Below are positions 22,525 to 31,095 of a stretch of DNA of 37,586 nt, piece after piece. The stretch comes from Geminicoccus sp. GTDB taxonomy: Bacteria > Pseudomonadota > Alphaproteobacteria > UBA7985. Positions within the stretch are counted from its first letter, which is position 1. Each line of letters opens with the position of its first letter. The stretch is from positions 2,071 through 39,656 of the forward strand of contig PAHJ01000159.1 in NCBI GenBank assembly GCA_002705565.1, written 5' to 3'. Under the pieces are notes generated by a model, which made no database searches, had not been told where the DNA came from, and saw nothing but the letters and a program-made list of their open reading frames with translations. Both the position numbers and the translations under genes were made by a program.

Positions 22525-25068
22525 TTGAAATCCTCTTTTGCCCCTCTGCTGTTACTCCTCGCGAGCCTGACACTCATTCTGGGACTGTACGTGCTCGTGA
22601 AGCGGTATCAGGAAGTGCTGCTGCGCGACTCTCTCGTCGATCAGGCACAGTCGCAAGCGGCGATCCTAGAACAAAACCGAGTGGTTCAGGGGCATGGGGC
22701 AGATTTTTTTGCGGAACAGGACGCCTACCCGTCGCAATGGTTTCTGATCAGCGGAAGCAGCTTTGAAAATAGCCAGACGTCTGCTCAGTTTGTCTATGAA
22801 CGGCAGCGGTTGGAACCGGGCATCTTTGATGATTTGACGGCTCCCCGGTATGGCTTCCTTGAAACGCCGCGCGGAGAAATCTTCTGGTACGCCTCTCCAT
22901 TGGTGGCACAGGCGTCGTGTGTCAGCTGCCATAACACGCACCCCGCGAGCCCGCGCGCGGATTGGACCGTCGGTGAAATCATGGGTGCGCAGATGCTCAT
23001 GATCCCCGTCGCAAATGCCAGTTTTAGCGGCTCCGCTGCATTCCGCGACATTATCATTTTCCTATCGATTTTCTTCACCGTTGCGATCCTTGCCACGTTG
23101 TTCAGCCAGGCCAGAAGCCAACATGCGCTCGCCACGGTGCAACAGCGAGAAGCGGAAAGCCGGCTGCTCTCTCTGGTTGCGGCGCGCACGGACAACGCCG
23201 TCATCATCACCGACCCGCGCGGGGCGACGGAGTGGGTCAACGACGGTTATACGCGTCTGACGGGGTATGCGCTGGCAGAGGTCAGCCAAACCTCGATCGA
23301 AGACTTGTTGCTGGACGCAGACACCCCGCCGCTCGTCCGTGAACGCATCCGCGCGGCATTGCAGCAGCAGCAGCCATTCTCCGAGATCACCCGCAATCGG
23401 CAGAAGGACGGCGAGGCCTATTGGATGGCCGTGGACGGGCAGCCCATATTTGATGAAGATGGCTCGCTCTCCAATTTTATTGCCATCCAGCGCGACATAA
23501 CCGACCTCAAGAACCGGGAGTCGGAATTGGAGAATGCCCGTCACGCAGCGGAAGAAGCCAACAAGTCCAAGTCCCAGTTCCTGGCCAACATGTCCCACGA
23601 AATTCGAACCCCCATGAATGGAATCATTGGGATGACCCAATTGCTGCTCGACTCAGCCTTGGGACGCAAGCAACGGCACTATGCCGATACAATCCGGGTT
23701 TCCGGAGAAGCCCTGTTGGAAATTATCAACGATATTCTGGACTTCTCAAAAATCGATGCTGGACAAATCAAACTGGTGGAATCGCCCTTCCACCTGAAAA
23801 CAGTGCTCACGGGTACGGTTGAGATTTTGTCACCGCGTGCCTTTCAAAAGGGTCTGGTGCTGACCCACGACATTGATGAAGCGCTGGATGGGTGGTTTCA
23901 GGGTGACAAGGGGCGGCTGCGACAGATTTTGCTGAACCTGATCAGCAATGCCGTGAAGTTCACCGACAGTGGTTCTGTCACCTTGATTGCCAAGCCTGCC
24001 GAAGATCCTGAACGGGTCTACATTGCCATCAAGGATACCGGCATTGGCATTCCAGCCGATCGTCTGGACGACGTTTTCCAAAGCTTCAGCCAGATTGATG
24101 CGTCCTCGTCCCGCCGGTTTGAGGGCACAGGGCTGGGGCTGAGCATCTCGCAGCAGCTGGTGGAAACCATGAATGGGATGATCGGGGTTTATAGCATCGA
24201 AGATATGGGCAGTACTTTTTGGCTCACCCTGCCCCTCAAGGCCCTAACAGACAGTTTTACCGCGCTGCAGGGTGAAGCCAACCACGTAAAGCCTGATCCG
24301 AGCCTGCGACCCTTGCAGATCGTGGTCGCCGAAGACAACGTGATCAATCAACAGGTTGCTGAAGGGTTTCTCAAGCGCCTAGGCCACCACGTCAAGATCG
24401 CCAATAATGGGCGAGAAGCGGTGGAAGCGGTGCAAACCGGTGGCTTTGACCTTGTGTTTATGGACGTGCAAATGCCCGAGATGGACGGCCTGGAAGCCAC
24501 AACCCAGATCCGAGCCCTACCCGCCCCTCAGTGCGACATCCCAATCATTGCCATGACCGCAAATGCAATGAAGGGTGATGAAGAACACTGCCGCAAGCAT
24601 GGAATGAACGACTATCTGGCCAAGCCTATCTTGCCGGACCAGCTGCGCGACCAAATTGAGCGGTGGTTTGTCGGCCCGTTTGAGGCGACATCCCATAGCA
24701 CGCCTGAGGAGGAGGGGCAGGACGCATTGGCCTTGGAGATCGATCAGTCCATTCAGCAGCAACTGCGCGCACAACTGGGCGCGGACATGCTCAACGACAT
24801 TCTGGATGTGTTTAACAACGATACCGTTGAACGTCTCACCCTGCTGTCCTCTGCGCTGACGCGGCGGGATCTTGAAACCGTCGCCAAGCAGGCGCACAGC
24901 ATCAAGGGCTCAGCAGCCTCGCTGGGGCTGAACGGCATTGTGAAAAGCGCCGCATCGCTCGAAACTGCGGCGGTCAACCAAGAGGAACCAACAGCCCTGC
25001 AGGCGCTGTTCGAAGACTTGGAACAGCGGCATGTCGAGTTTGACGACTGGATGACCGAACACGCGTGA
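22525..25068 (+). CDS. Hybrid sensor histidine kinase with periplasmic haem-c (DUF3365-like) domain, PAS, REC and HPt
   Basis: The 847-residue protein starts at TTG 22525 with AAGGA 12 bases upstream. Order: transmembrane helix 1 (about 7-25); periplasmic region (about 28-173) holding CVSCH (132-136), a single c-type haem motif, in a context like the DUF3365/Tll0287 sensor domain; helix 2 (about 174-194); PAS domain (about 212-328); short coiled coil; HisKA with phospho-acceptor H358 in MSHEIRTPMNG; HATPase with N-box (NLISNAVKFT), DTGIGIP and GTGLGLS; receiver domain with D647 (FMDVQMPEMDG) and K700; and a C-terminal HPt with H791 (HSIKGSAASLG). It is therefore a complete His-Asp-His phosphorelay in one chain, probably sensing redox state or a gas. 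No DNA-binding response regulator gene adjoins it. Confidence 0.93.
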   Translation: MKSSFAPLLLLLASLTLILGLYVLVKRYQEVLLRDSLVDQAQSQAAILEQNRVVQGHGADFFAEQDAYPSQWFLISGSSFENSQTSAQFVYERQRLEPGIFDDLTAPRYGFLETPRGEIFWYASPLVAQASCVSCHNTHPASPRADWTVGEIMGAQMLMIPVANASFSGSAAFRDIIIFLSIFFTVAILATLFSQARSQHALATVQQREAESRLLSLVAARTDNAVIITDPRGATEWVNDGYTRLTGYALAEVSQTSIEDLLLDADTPPLVRERIRAALQQQQPFSEITRNRQKDGEAYWMAVDGQPIFDEDGSLSNFIAIQRDITDLKNRESELENARHAAEEANKSKSQFLANMSHEIRTPMNGIIGMTQLLLDSALGRKQRHYADTIRVSGEALLEIINDILDFSKIDAGQIKLVESPFHLKTVLTGTVEILSPRAFQKGLVLTHDIDEALDGWFQGDKGRLRQILLNLISNAVKFTDSGSVTLIAKPAEDPERVYIAIKDTGIGIPADRLDDVFQSFSQIDASSSRRFEGTGLGLSISQQLVETMNGMIGVYSIEDMGSTFWLTLPLKALTDSFTALQGEANHVKPDPSLRPLQIVVAEDNVINQQVAEGFLKRLGHHVKIANNGREAVEAVQTGGFDLVFMDVQMPEMDGLEATTQIRALPAPQCDIPIIAMTANAMKGDEEHCRKHGMNDYLAKPILPDQLRDQIERWFVGPFEATSHSTPEEEGQDALALEIDQSIQQQLRAQLGADMLNDILDVFNNDTVERLTLLSSALTRRDLETVAKQAHSIKGSAASLGLNGIVKSAASLETAAVNQEEPTALQALFEDLEQRHVEFDDWMTEHA

Positions 25069-25113
25069 CAGTGGCCGGGCAATGCACCTCCGAACGAAAA
25101 GAAGGCGACAATT

Positions 25114-25140
25114 GCCGACGTCTCGGCCAGTTTTGTTTTG
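25114..25140 (+). terminator. Intrinsic terminator of the hybrid kinase gene
   Basis: GCCGA (25114-25118), loop CGTC, TCGGC (25123-25127) is followed by CAG and a T-rich run TTTTGTTTT. It lies 45 bases after the kinase stop. The stem is short but G+C-rich and the T-run is good. Confidence 0.65.
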
Positions 25141-25309
25141 CAAGGTGTTAAGAAAACCAAGGCTTTAGCGACCTGAGCCTACCCTACCACGCCGCGCCTA
25201 TGCGCTTCGCGCCCCTTGTGCGTTGAGGATGACTGGGGCATCGCTGTAGAAAAGGGGGCCAGGTCCGGGATTGGGCCTGCATAGGGCAGACGCGAGGGAG
25301 AAGCATTTC

Positions 25310-26395
25310 ATGTCCAACACCACACGCTACGGCATCATCGGTGCCGGCATGATGGCGCAAGAGCACATCCGCAACATCTATCTGCTGGATGATGCAGCCG
25401 TGACAGCGGTGTGTGATCCAGTGCAAAGCTCGCTGACCTGGTCAGAATCCACAATCCGGTCCATCGACGGCGCGAACGCGGAGGGCGTGCAGTACTTTAC
25501 CGACCACCGCGACATGCTTGCCAAAGCAGACCTCGACGCCCTGATCATCGCCTCCCCCAACTTCACCCACATCGATGTCCTGCGAGATACGCTGCAAACT
25601 GACTTGGCGCACCTGGTGGAAAAGCCGCTGTGCACCACGCTGGCGGACGCCTTGGAGATCGAAGAGCGTGTGAAGAGCTTTGACCCAGTATTCTGGGTCG
25701 GTCTCGAATATCGGTATATGCCACCGGTCGCGCGCATGATTGAGCGGGCACATGCCGGCGACGTCGGCGCGATGAAGATGCTATCGATCCGCGAACACCG
25801 CTTCCCCTTCTTGCCCAAAGTTGGAAACTGGAACCGCTTCAACCGCAATTCCGGTGGGACATTCGTGGAAAAGTGCTGCCACTTCTTCGATCTGATGCGG
25901 TTTATCTTGCAGGAAGAACCCGTTGCCGTGATGGGCATGGGCGGTCAGGCGGTGAACCACCTGAACGAAGTCTACGACGGCGAGACCCCGGACATCTTCG
26001 ACCACGGCTTTGTCGCCGTTGAGTTCGAAAGCGGTGCCAAGGCACAGCTTGATTTGTGCATGTTTGCCGAGGGCTCCGAAAACCAGGAAGAGATCACCCT
26101 TGTCGGTGATCAGGCCAAGCTAGAAGTGAAGATCCCAGAGGGGGTCATTACCTTCATGCCACGACGGCCAAAGAACCCGGTTAAGGAAACGGTCGAGATC
26201 GACGAAGCCGTCCTCGCGGCGGGTTCGCACTTTGGGTCATCCTATTTCCAGCATCTGGACTTCCAAAAAGCCATGCACAGCGGCACGCCTGCGATGGTGA
26301 ACGCGCACGATGGTCGCATGTCGGTGCAAATGGGTCTGGCTGCGCAAGTGTCGATGGTCGAGCGCCGCTGGGTGGAAATGAGCGAATTGGTCTGA
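25310..26395 (+). CDS. Gfo/Idh/MocA-family oxidoreductase
   Basis: The protein has 361 residues. ATG 25310 is chosen because AGGGAG (25295-25300) precedes it by nine bases; an upstream frame start at 25271 lacks this. The N-terminal Rossmann motif is YGIIGAGMMA, and the catalytic-site motif is HLVEKPLC with the conserved EKP. The C-terminal domain has GGTFVEKCCHFFDLMRFI, where the conserved GG...D/H...D residues of the family are seen. The layout resembles inositol 2-dehydrogenase-like members, but the substrate cannot be assigned. It is preceded by the kinase terminator and so is probably transcribed alone. It is a second, distant relative of the gene at 17903. Confidence 0.9.
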   Translation: MSNTTRYGIIGAGMMAQEHIRNIYLLDDAAVTAVCDPVQSSLTWSESTIRSIDGANAEGVQYFTDHRDMLAKADLDALIIASPNFTHIDVLRDTLQTDLAHLVEKPLCTTLADALEIEERVKSFDPVFWVGLEYRYMPPVARMIERAHAGDVGAMKMLSIREHRFPFLPKVGNWNRFNRNSGGTFVEKCCHFFDLMRFILQEEPVAVMGMGGQAVNHLNEVYDGETPDIFDHGFVAVEFESGAKAQLDLCMFAEGSENQEEITLVGDQAKLEVKIPEGVITFMPRRPKNPVKETVEIDEAVLAAGSHFGSSYFQHLDFQKAMHSGTPAMVNAHDGRMSVQMGLAAQVSMVERRWVEMSELV

Positions 26396-26411
26396 CGCGG
26401 CGGGTTCGCGG

Positions 26412-26900
26412 TCAGCCAGAACGATCCTTGTACTGCTGCAGAATCAGCAGCACTTCATGCACGTTAGCATCCAGATCAATGCGGCGCAGGCCGTGCAACT
26501 CCAAAGGCGCGGAGCGGGGATGGGGTAGGCTTGCCCCGCTAGGGTCAGCATCGTCTCCGGCCAGCTTGGTCCAATCGACTTCAAGCCGCAGGTGATGCTT
26601 GGCCCGGATCGCGGTTCGCGCTGAAGCCAGGCACTTCCAAGGGATGTAAACCCGGCGTGAAAACGTCGGCAGCAGGGTCACACCCGCGCCGTCGATGCTC
26701 ATCGTCGGGTTCTTGCGCAGCAGATAGGGCGCGGCAAAAGCCGCCGAGATCACTGCACCAACGGTGAAAATAGCCAGCGACCGGAGCAAACCGCTATCGA
26801 GGTTAAGCAGAGCCAGCACTGAAAACAGCACCAGCATAATCCCAGCACTGAGCCCGGCCATCCGCATCCGCGGGTAGAATTCCAGTTGTTTACCATTCAT
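26412..26900 (-). CDS. Two-helix membrane protein coupled to purQ, unknown function
   Basis: The 162-residue product has two hydrophobic helices (about 15-35 and 42-62) followed by a soluble region of about 100 residues with alternating strands (MSIDGAGVTLLP, YIPWKCLASA, HLRLEVDW) that resembles a bacterial PH-like domain. The assignment to such a family is tentative. Its ATG overlaps the purQ stop in an ATGA, so it is translated from the end of the purine operon transcript. A role in purine metabolism is not implied by the sequence; it may simply have been captured at the operon end. Confidence 0.75.
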   Translation of the reverse strand: MNGKQLEFYPRMRMAGLSAGIMLVLFSVLALLNLDSGLLRSLAIFTVGAVISAAFAAPYLLRKNPTMSIDGAGVTLLPTFSRRVYIPWKCLASARTAIRAKHHLRLEVDWTKLAGDDADPSGASLPHPRSAPLELHGLRRIDLDANVHEVLLILQQYKDRSG

Positions 26901-27649
26901 AGCGCCGTCACCGCATTTTCGAACAGCTTAAGCGTCGGACCAAAGGCGGGCAAGTCGCGGCCTTCGCGTCGAGCCAGAACCGCTTGGCGGTGGAAATCCG
27001 GGTGGTGGTGGGACAACAGCGCGCGTTCGGGATGGGGCATCATCGCCAGAACACGGCCACCGTGTGTGGCGACCCCGGCAAGGTCATCCGTGGCACCATT
27101 GGGCGCCGTCCCAGCGTAACGCAGCACGTCACCACCCGCAGCTTTTAGGCTCTCCAGCCCACCAGGAGCAAAGGCGAAGCGGCCTTCGCCATGGGCTATC
27201 GGGCAGTCAAACCGGTCGTGCAAACCCGTCAACCAGGGCGACGCGCCGCCGGTCACGCGCAGTGTCTCCCACTGGCACAGGTAGCTGCCGCCTGCATTCG
27301 GGGCCAGCGTTACCCCTGCTTCGGCAAAAAGCGTTGTCTTCAACAGGATCTGAGCCCCATTGCAAATGCCCAGGACCATGCCGCCACGCTCGACCAGCGC
27401 GCTGATTCCATCGTCCAGCCGGGCGTTCAGCGCGGAGGCAAAGGCCTTGCCTGCGCCCAAATGGTCGCCAAAAGAAAACCCACCGGGAATCGCCAGAATG
27501 TGCGCGTCAGACAAGGCGTTAACGTCCTGACCAAGGTCGTTGATGTGGTGGATTTCAGTGTGTGCTCCGGCTTGGGTCAGCGCAAAAGCGGTTTCGCGTT
27601 CGCAGTTCAGGCCGTGGCCCGCAAGAATGATGGCGCGAGGCTGTTTCAT
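26897..27649 (-). CDS. purQ: Phosphoribosylformylglycinamidine synthase, glutaminase subunit PurQ
   Basis: PurQ hydrolyses glutamine and passes ammonia to PurL for conversion of FGAR to FGAM. The 250-residue length is slightly above the Bacillus-type PurQ (about 227). The class I glutamine amidotransferase triad is visible: nucleophile C96 in LGICNGAQ, and H206 and E208 in PHPERA. The N-terminal GLNCERET and GGFSFGDHL segments are typical PurQ. The start overlaps the purL stop in ATGA, ensuring matched synthesis of the two subunits. A membrane protein gene overlaps its stop. Confidence 0.97.
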   Translation of the reverse strand: MKQPRAIILAGHGLNCERETAFALTQAGAHTEIHHINDLGQDVNALSDAHILAIPGGFSFGDHLGAGKAFASALNARLDDGISALVERGGMVLGICNGAQILLKTTLFAEAGVTLAPNAGGSYLCQWETLRVTGGASPWLTGLHDRFDCPIAHGEGRFAFAPGGLESLKAAGGDVLRYAGTAPNGATDDLAGVATHGGRVLAMMPHPERALLSHHHPDFHRQAVLARREGRDLPAFGPTLKLFENAVTAL

Positions 27650-30516
27650 TGGCTGATCTTCCCGCTTTCATGGCGTCGGTAGGCGTCCAGGAGTGCTTCT
27701 TTACTGGCTACTTCGCCATCGATCTCCAGGCTGTCACCAGCCGAAACAAGGCCAATGGGTCGAGCCTGAGGCACCAGCCGGGCAAAGGCAGCGGCGTCTT
27801 CAGCGGCCGTGCTCACCAGAATTCCGCCTGCGCTCTCCGTGAACCACTGGGCGCGAGTCCAGCCGGTTTCAACGTGGACGCCGAGTCCCCCGGCCAGCGA
27901 TGAGCGAGCCAAGGCCGCTCCAGCACCGCCCCAGCCCGCCGCAATCGCCGACGCGACCAGCCCTTGAGCCGTGGCGGCTTCGAGGCTGGCATAATCGGCC
28001 TCAACGCGGGCTGCCGGGGTTTCTAGCGCCTCGTCGTCCAGGCTCAGTGCCTGAGCCAGTTCAGACCGTCCCAGCGCGCTTTCTGGTGCTGGACCAACCC
28101 AGAAAATCGCATCACCAGCGGCTTTGAAATCCATCGACACCACGCGGCCCCAGTCAGGCAACACGGCCAAAGCGGAAATCAGCAACGTTGGCAAGGCTGA
28201 GACAGCCAGGGCATTGCCCTCGTCGTCAAAGCCCTTGAAGTCGTTGAACATGGAATCCTTGCCCGAAACAAAAGGCACCAGATGCTGAACCGCCCCATCG
28301 TGGCACCCACGAGCGGCTTCGCGCAGTTGATAGAGCCGTTCGGGTTGATCGGCAGAGCACCAGCAGAAATTATCGAGCAGCGCGGCCCGGTCCAGCGTTG
28401 CCCCCATGGCCACCAACTGACGCAGCGACAGATCCACCGCGTTTACCGCAGCAGCATAGGGATCCCGCTCTGTAAGGCGCGGGAACAGTGATTGCGTCAC
28501 CGCAACGGCCCCCGGTCGGTCCAGCAGAGGACGGACCGCGGTTGCATCGGCGTGCAAGCCATTCAAGCCTTGCAGCGGCTTGAGCACGGAACCGGCTTGC
28601 ACCTCATGATCATAGCGACTGATCAGCGGCGTACGGCCCCGCATGTTCGGCGCGCCCATAACGGCCATCAAGCATTCGGCCAGACTGGGCAATTCAGGTG
28701 CGATGGCACGCGTGGCGTGCTCCGGTGCGGCCGCGACGGGCAAGGACAGGCGCGGCGCTTCATGCAAAAAGGCCATATCCAGCGCCATGGCTTGCTGGTC
28801 GTTCCAGGTCGCAACCAGTGTTCCGCTGTCAGTAAACTGGCCGATTTCCGTTGCTTCGACACCGCGACTGGCGAAGTGGTCAACGACGGCTTGCACGTTC
28901 TCCGGCTGAACCGCGAGGCTCATGCGCTCCTGTGCTTCTGAAATCCAGATCTCCCAGGGGCTCAGACCAGGGTACTTGAGCGGCACCTGATCCAACCAGA
29001 TTTCAGCACCGCCGGTTTCCTCAGCCATTTCACCGATGGACGAGGACAAGCCGCCCGCGCCATTGTCCGTCAGAGCCCGGATCAAACCACGGTCGCGGAG
29101 TTCGAAAATCAGGGCGTCAGAGAGTCGCTTTTGCGTGATCGGGTCGCCGATTTGAACCGCGGTCGCCGGCGAGCTTTCGTCCAGCGCCACCGATGAGAAG
29201 GTCGCGCCGTGGATCCCATCTTTCCCCACTCGGCCGCCAACCATGATGATGGCGTCACCCGGCTGGGTGCCCTTGATGGTCGCATCGCGACCATCGGGCA
29301 GGCGCCGGGGCATCAGGCCGACAGTGCCTGCGAACACCAGTGGTTTGCCGCGATAGCGGTCGTCGAACATCAGGAAGCCCTGCGGCGTGGGAATCCCGGA
29401 CTGGTTGCCGCCATCCTCGATACCCTTGATGACACCATCGATCAGCCGCCGCGCGCGGGGCAACGGCGAGTCGCCCGCTTGGTCCCTATAAATCATGGAA
29501 GCATCGTCGTAGTGCGGCAGGCAGAACCCATAGCGGTTCAGGATCGGCTGTGCACCCTGCCCGAACCCCAAGCAATCCCGGTTCACCCCAACAATCCCCG
29601 TCATCGCACCACCATAGGGGTCCAGGGCGCTGGGTGAGTTGTGGGTTTCGACCTTGTCACAGACCAGATAATCGTCGTCGAATACAATGCCGCCTGCGTT
29701 GTCAGAAAAGACTGACAGGCAAATATCGTCTTCCCCGCGCGCGGCCCGAACCTTCTTGGTGGCACCGGCGATAAAGGTCTTGAACAACCCCCCTTCCGCA
29801 CCCGCCAGATCGGCGTTGAACAGGCGGTGCTTGCAGTGTTCAGACCACGTCTGTGCGAGGGTTTCGATCTCGATGTCCGTGGGCCTGCGGCCCAGAGCTG
29901 CGAAGTGCTTACGGATCGCCCTCAGATCGCCCAGTTGCAGGCCCAGCGGCCCCCGGCCCTTGCCATCTGACCCGGGAACTCCATGCCGGGAAAAGGCAAG
30001 CAACGCGTCATCGTCGTCGGGCAAGTCGACGTCCAACACCAGACCAACATCTTCACCGGTCAAGCGGACCTTTGGTGGCTCTGCATCGCTTAGACGCCAC
30101 AGGGCCTTGGTGGTTGTAACGGAGCCGCGCTCAATCAGTGGATTGAATAGGCTTGCAAGCTTGGCCGGCGCACCGGCGGCGCTTTCCTCAACCCAGAGGC
30201 GCTCGGCGTAACCCTCGGCGCCTGCGGGAACCAGGCCTAGATCCGCCAGGACCTCCATCGCTGTCTTGGCAATGGGGTCGGTGACACCGGGCAAAGGACT
30301 GACCAGGAGCACAGTCCGCGCGGGCACAGTCAGCTCGCGAGCGACCGTACCCCACGGGGACAGCACGGCACCGGTCTCCGTCACAGGATCCACAAAGGCC
30401 CCCAAAGCACTCAGCCCGGCGGCTTCATCTGCCAGCGCCGGGACCGTCAGGCGTAGCCCCGTCCCGGATTGCCCTTCGCAGGGAAGGATCACGATTTCGG
30501 ACCAGGCTTGGCTCAT
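27646..30516 (-). CDS. purL: Phosphoribosylformylglycinamidine synthase PurL with fused PurS-like N-terminal region
   Basis: PurL is the ATP-dependent synthetase that makes FGAM. The frame is open to 30747, but ATG 30516 follows GGAG at good spacing, giving 956 residues; the longer form would overlap purE out of frame. Core motifs are TWSEHCKHR (about 224-231), VETHNSPSALDPYGGA and VSGKDSM. Stand-alone bacterial PurL is about 720-740 residues and works with a separate PurS of about 80. Here about 200 residues precede the core, and residues 66-130 (SPLPGVTDPIAKTAMEVLADLGL) resemble PurS, so PurS seems to be fused. PurQ remains separate, unlike the 1,290-residue enzyme of gammaproteobacteria. 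The form recalls those of some deltaproteobacteria. Confidence 0.95.
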   Translation of the reverse strand: MSQAWSEIVILPCEGQSGTGLRLTVPALADEAAGLSALGAFVDPVTETGAVLSPWGTVARELTVPARTVLLVSPLPGVTDPIAKTAMEVLADLGLVPAGAEGYAERLWVEESAAGAPAKLASLFNPLIERGSVTTTKALWRLSDAEPPKVRLTGEDVGLVLDVDLPDDDDALLAFSRHGVPGSDGKGRGPLGLQLGDLRAIRKHFAALGRRPTDIEIETLAQTWSEHCKHRLFNADLAGAEGGLFKTFIAGATKKVRAARGEDDICLSVFSDNAGGIVFDDDYLVCDKVETHNSPSALDPYGGAMTGIVGVNRDCLGFGQGAQPILNRYGFCLPHYDDASMIYRDQAGDSPLPRARRLIDGVIKGIEDGGNQSGIPTPQGFLMFDDRYRGKPLVFAGTVGLMPRRLPDGRDATIKGTQPGDAIIMVGGRVGKDGIHGATFSSVALDESSPATAVQIGDPITQKRLSDALIFELRDRGLIRALTDNGAGGLSSSIGEMAEETGGAEIWLDQVPLKYPGLSPWEIWISEAQERMSLAVQPENVQAVVDHFASRGVEATEIGQFTDSGTLVATWNDQQAMALDMAFLHEAPRLSLPVAAAPEHATRAIAPELPSLAECLMAVMGAPNMRGRTPLISRYDHEVQAGSVLKPLQGLNGLHADATAVRPLLDRPGAVAVTQSLFPRLTERDPYAAAVNAVDLSLRQLVAMGATLDRAALLDNFCWCSADQPERLYQLREAARGCHDGAVQHLVPFVSGKDSMFNDFKGFDDEGNALAVSALPTLLISALAVLPDWGRVVSMDFKAAGDAIFWVGPAPESALGRSELAQALSLDDEALETPAARVEADYASLEAATAQGLVASAIAAGWGGAGAALARSSLAGGLGVHVETGWTRAQWFTESAGGILVSTAAEDAAAFARLVPQARPIGLVSAGDSLEIDGEVASKEALLDAYRRHESGKISQ

Positions 30517-30598
30517 TTCATCTCCGCGGCGCTTGAATACAGGCTTGTGGGGGCTGAGGGTGGAGGGTGGAGGCTCAAGTGACAGTTTGGCTTCAGGC

Positions 30599-31090
30599 CT
30601 ATTCAGGGAACTCGGGCACACCAGCGGTTTGCTTTGCGCGCAGATCCTTGACCCGCTCGGCGATGTCCGGATGCCCCAACCCAAGCATTTGAGCCGCAAG
30701 AATAGCAGCGTTCTTGGCGCCAGCCTTACCCACGGCAACGGTTGCAACTGGCATCCCGCCAGGCATCTGCACCGTAGACAGCAGCGAGTCCATACCGCCC
30801 ATGCCGCCGCTTTCCAGCGGAACGCCGATTACCGGCGCGCTGGTCAATGCAGCCGTTACTCCCGCCAGGTGCGCGGCCATCCCGGCCCCGCAAATGAACA
30901 CCTTCACGCCCTCAGTCGGGGCTTGTTCAGTGACAAAGTCGTGGTGTCGCTGCGGGGTGCGGTGGGCGGAGATCACACGAGCTTCATTGGCGATGCCCAG
31001 TGCCGTCAGTTGATCACAGGCCGCCTGCATGATGTTCCAGTCGTTCTTGGAGCCCATCAGGACGGCGACTTTAGGTTCGGTTGCTGACAT
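30599..31090 (-). CDS. purE: N5-carboxyaminoimidazole ribonucleotide mutase PurE (class I)
   Basis: The 163-residue protein matches class I PurE, which converts N5-CAIR to CAIR: GSKNDW (13-18), the catalytic histidine H43 in [15 protein letters not shown], and [21 protein letters not shown]. Class I enzymes normally need PurK to make N5-CAIR; no purK is in the window. The downstream PurC is of the type paired in animals with a class II (CO2-using) carboxylase, so the class is worth confirming. It starts 5 bases after purC, and an 82-base gap separates it from purL. Confidence 0.95.
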   Translation of the reverse strand: MSATEPKVAVLMGSKNDWNIMQAACDQLTALGIANEARVISAHRTPQRHHDFVTEQAPTEGVKVFICGAGMAAHLAGVTAALTSAPVIGVPLESGGMGGMDSLLSTVQMPGGMPVATVAVGKAGAKNAAILAAQMLGLGHPDIAERVKDLRAKQTAGVPEFPE

Positions 31091-31095
31091 GGTTC

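Noticed and set aside
30517-30747. N-terminal extension of purL to 30747
   Set aside because: It would overlap purE out of frame and adds non-conserved sequence. ATG 30516 has a good ribosome binding site.
30266-31087. A 273-codon plus-strand frame opposite purE and the start of purL
   Set aside because: It is antisense to well-identified purine genes and has no family signature.
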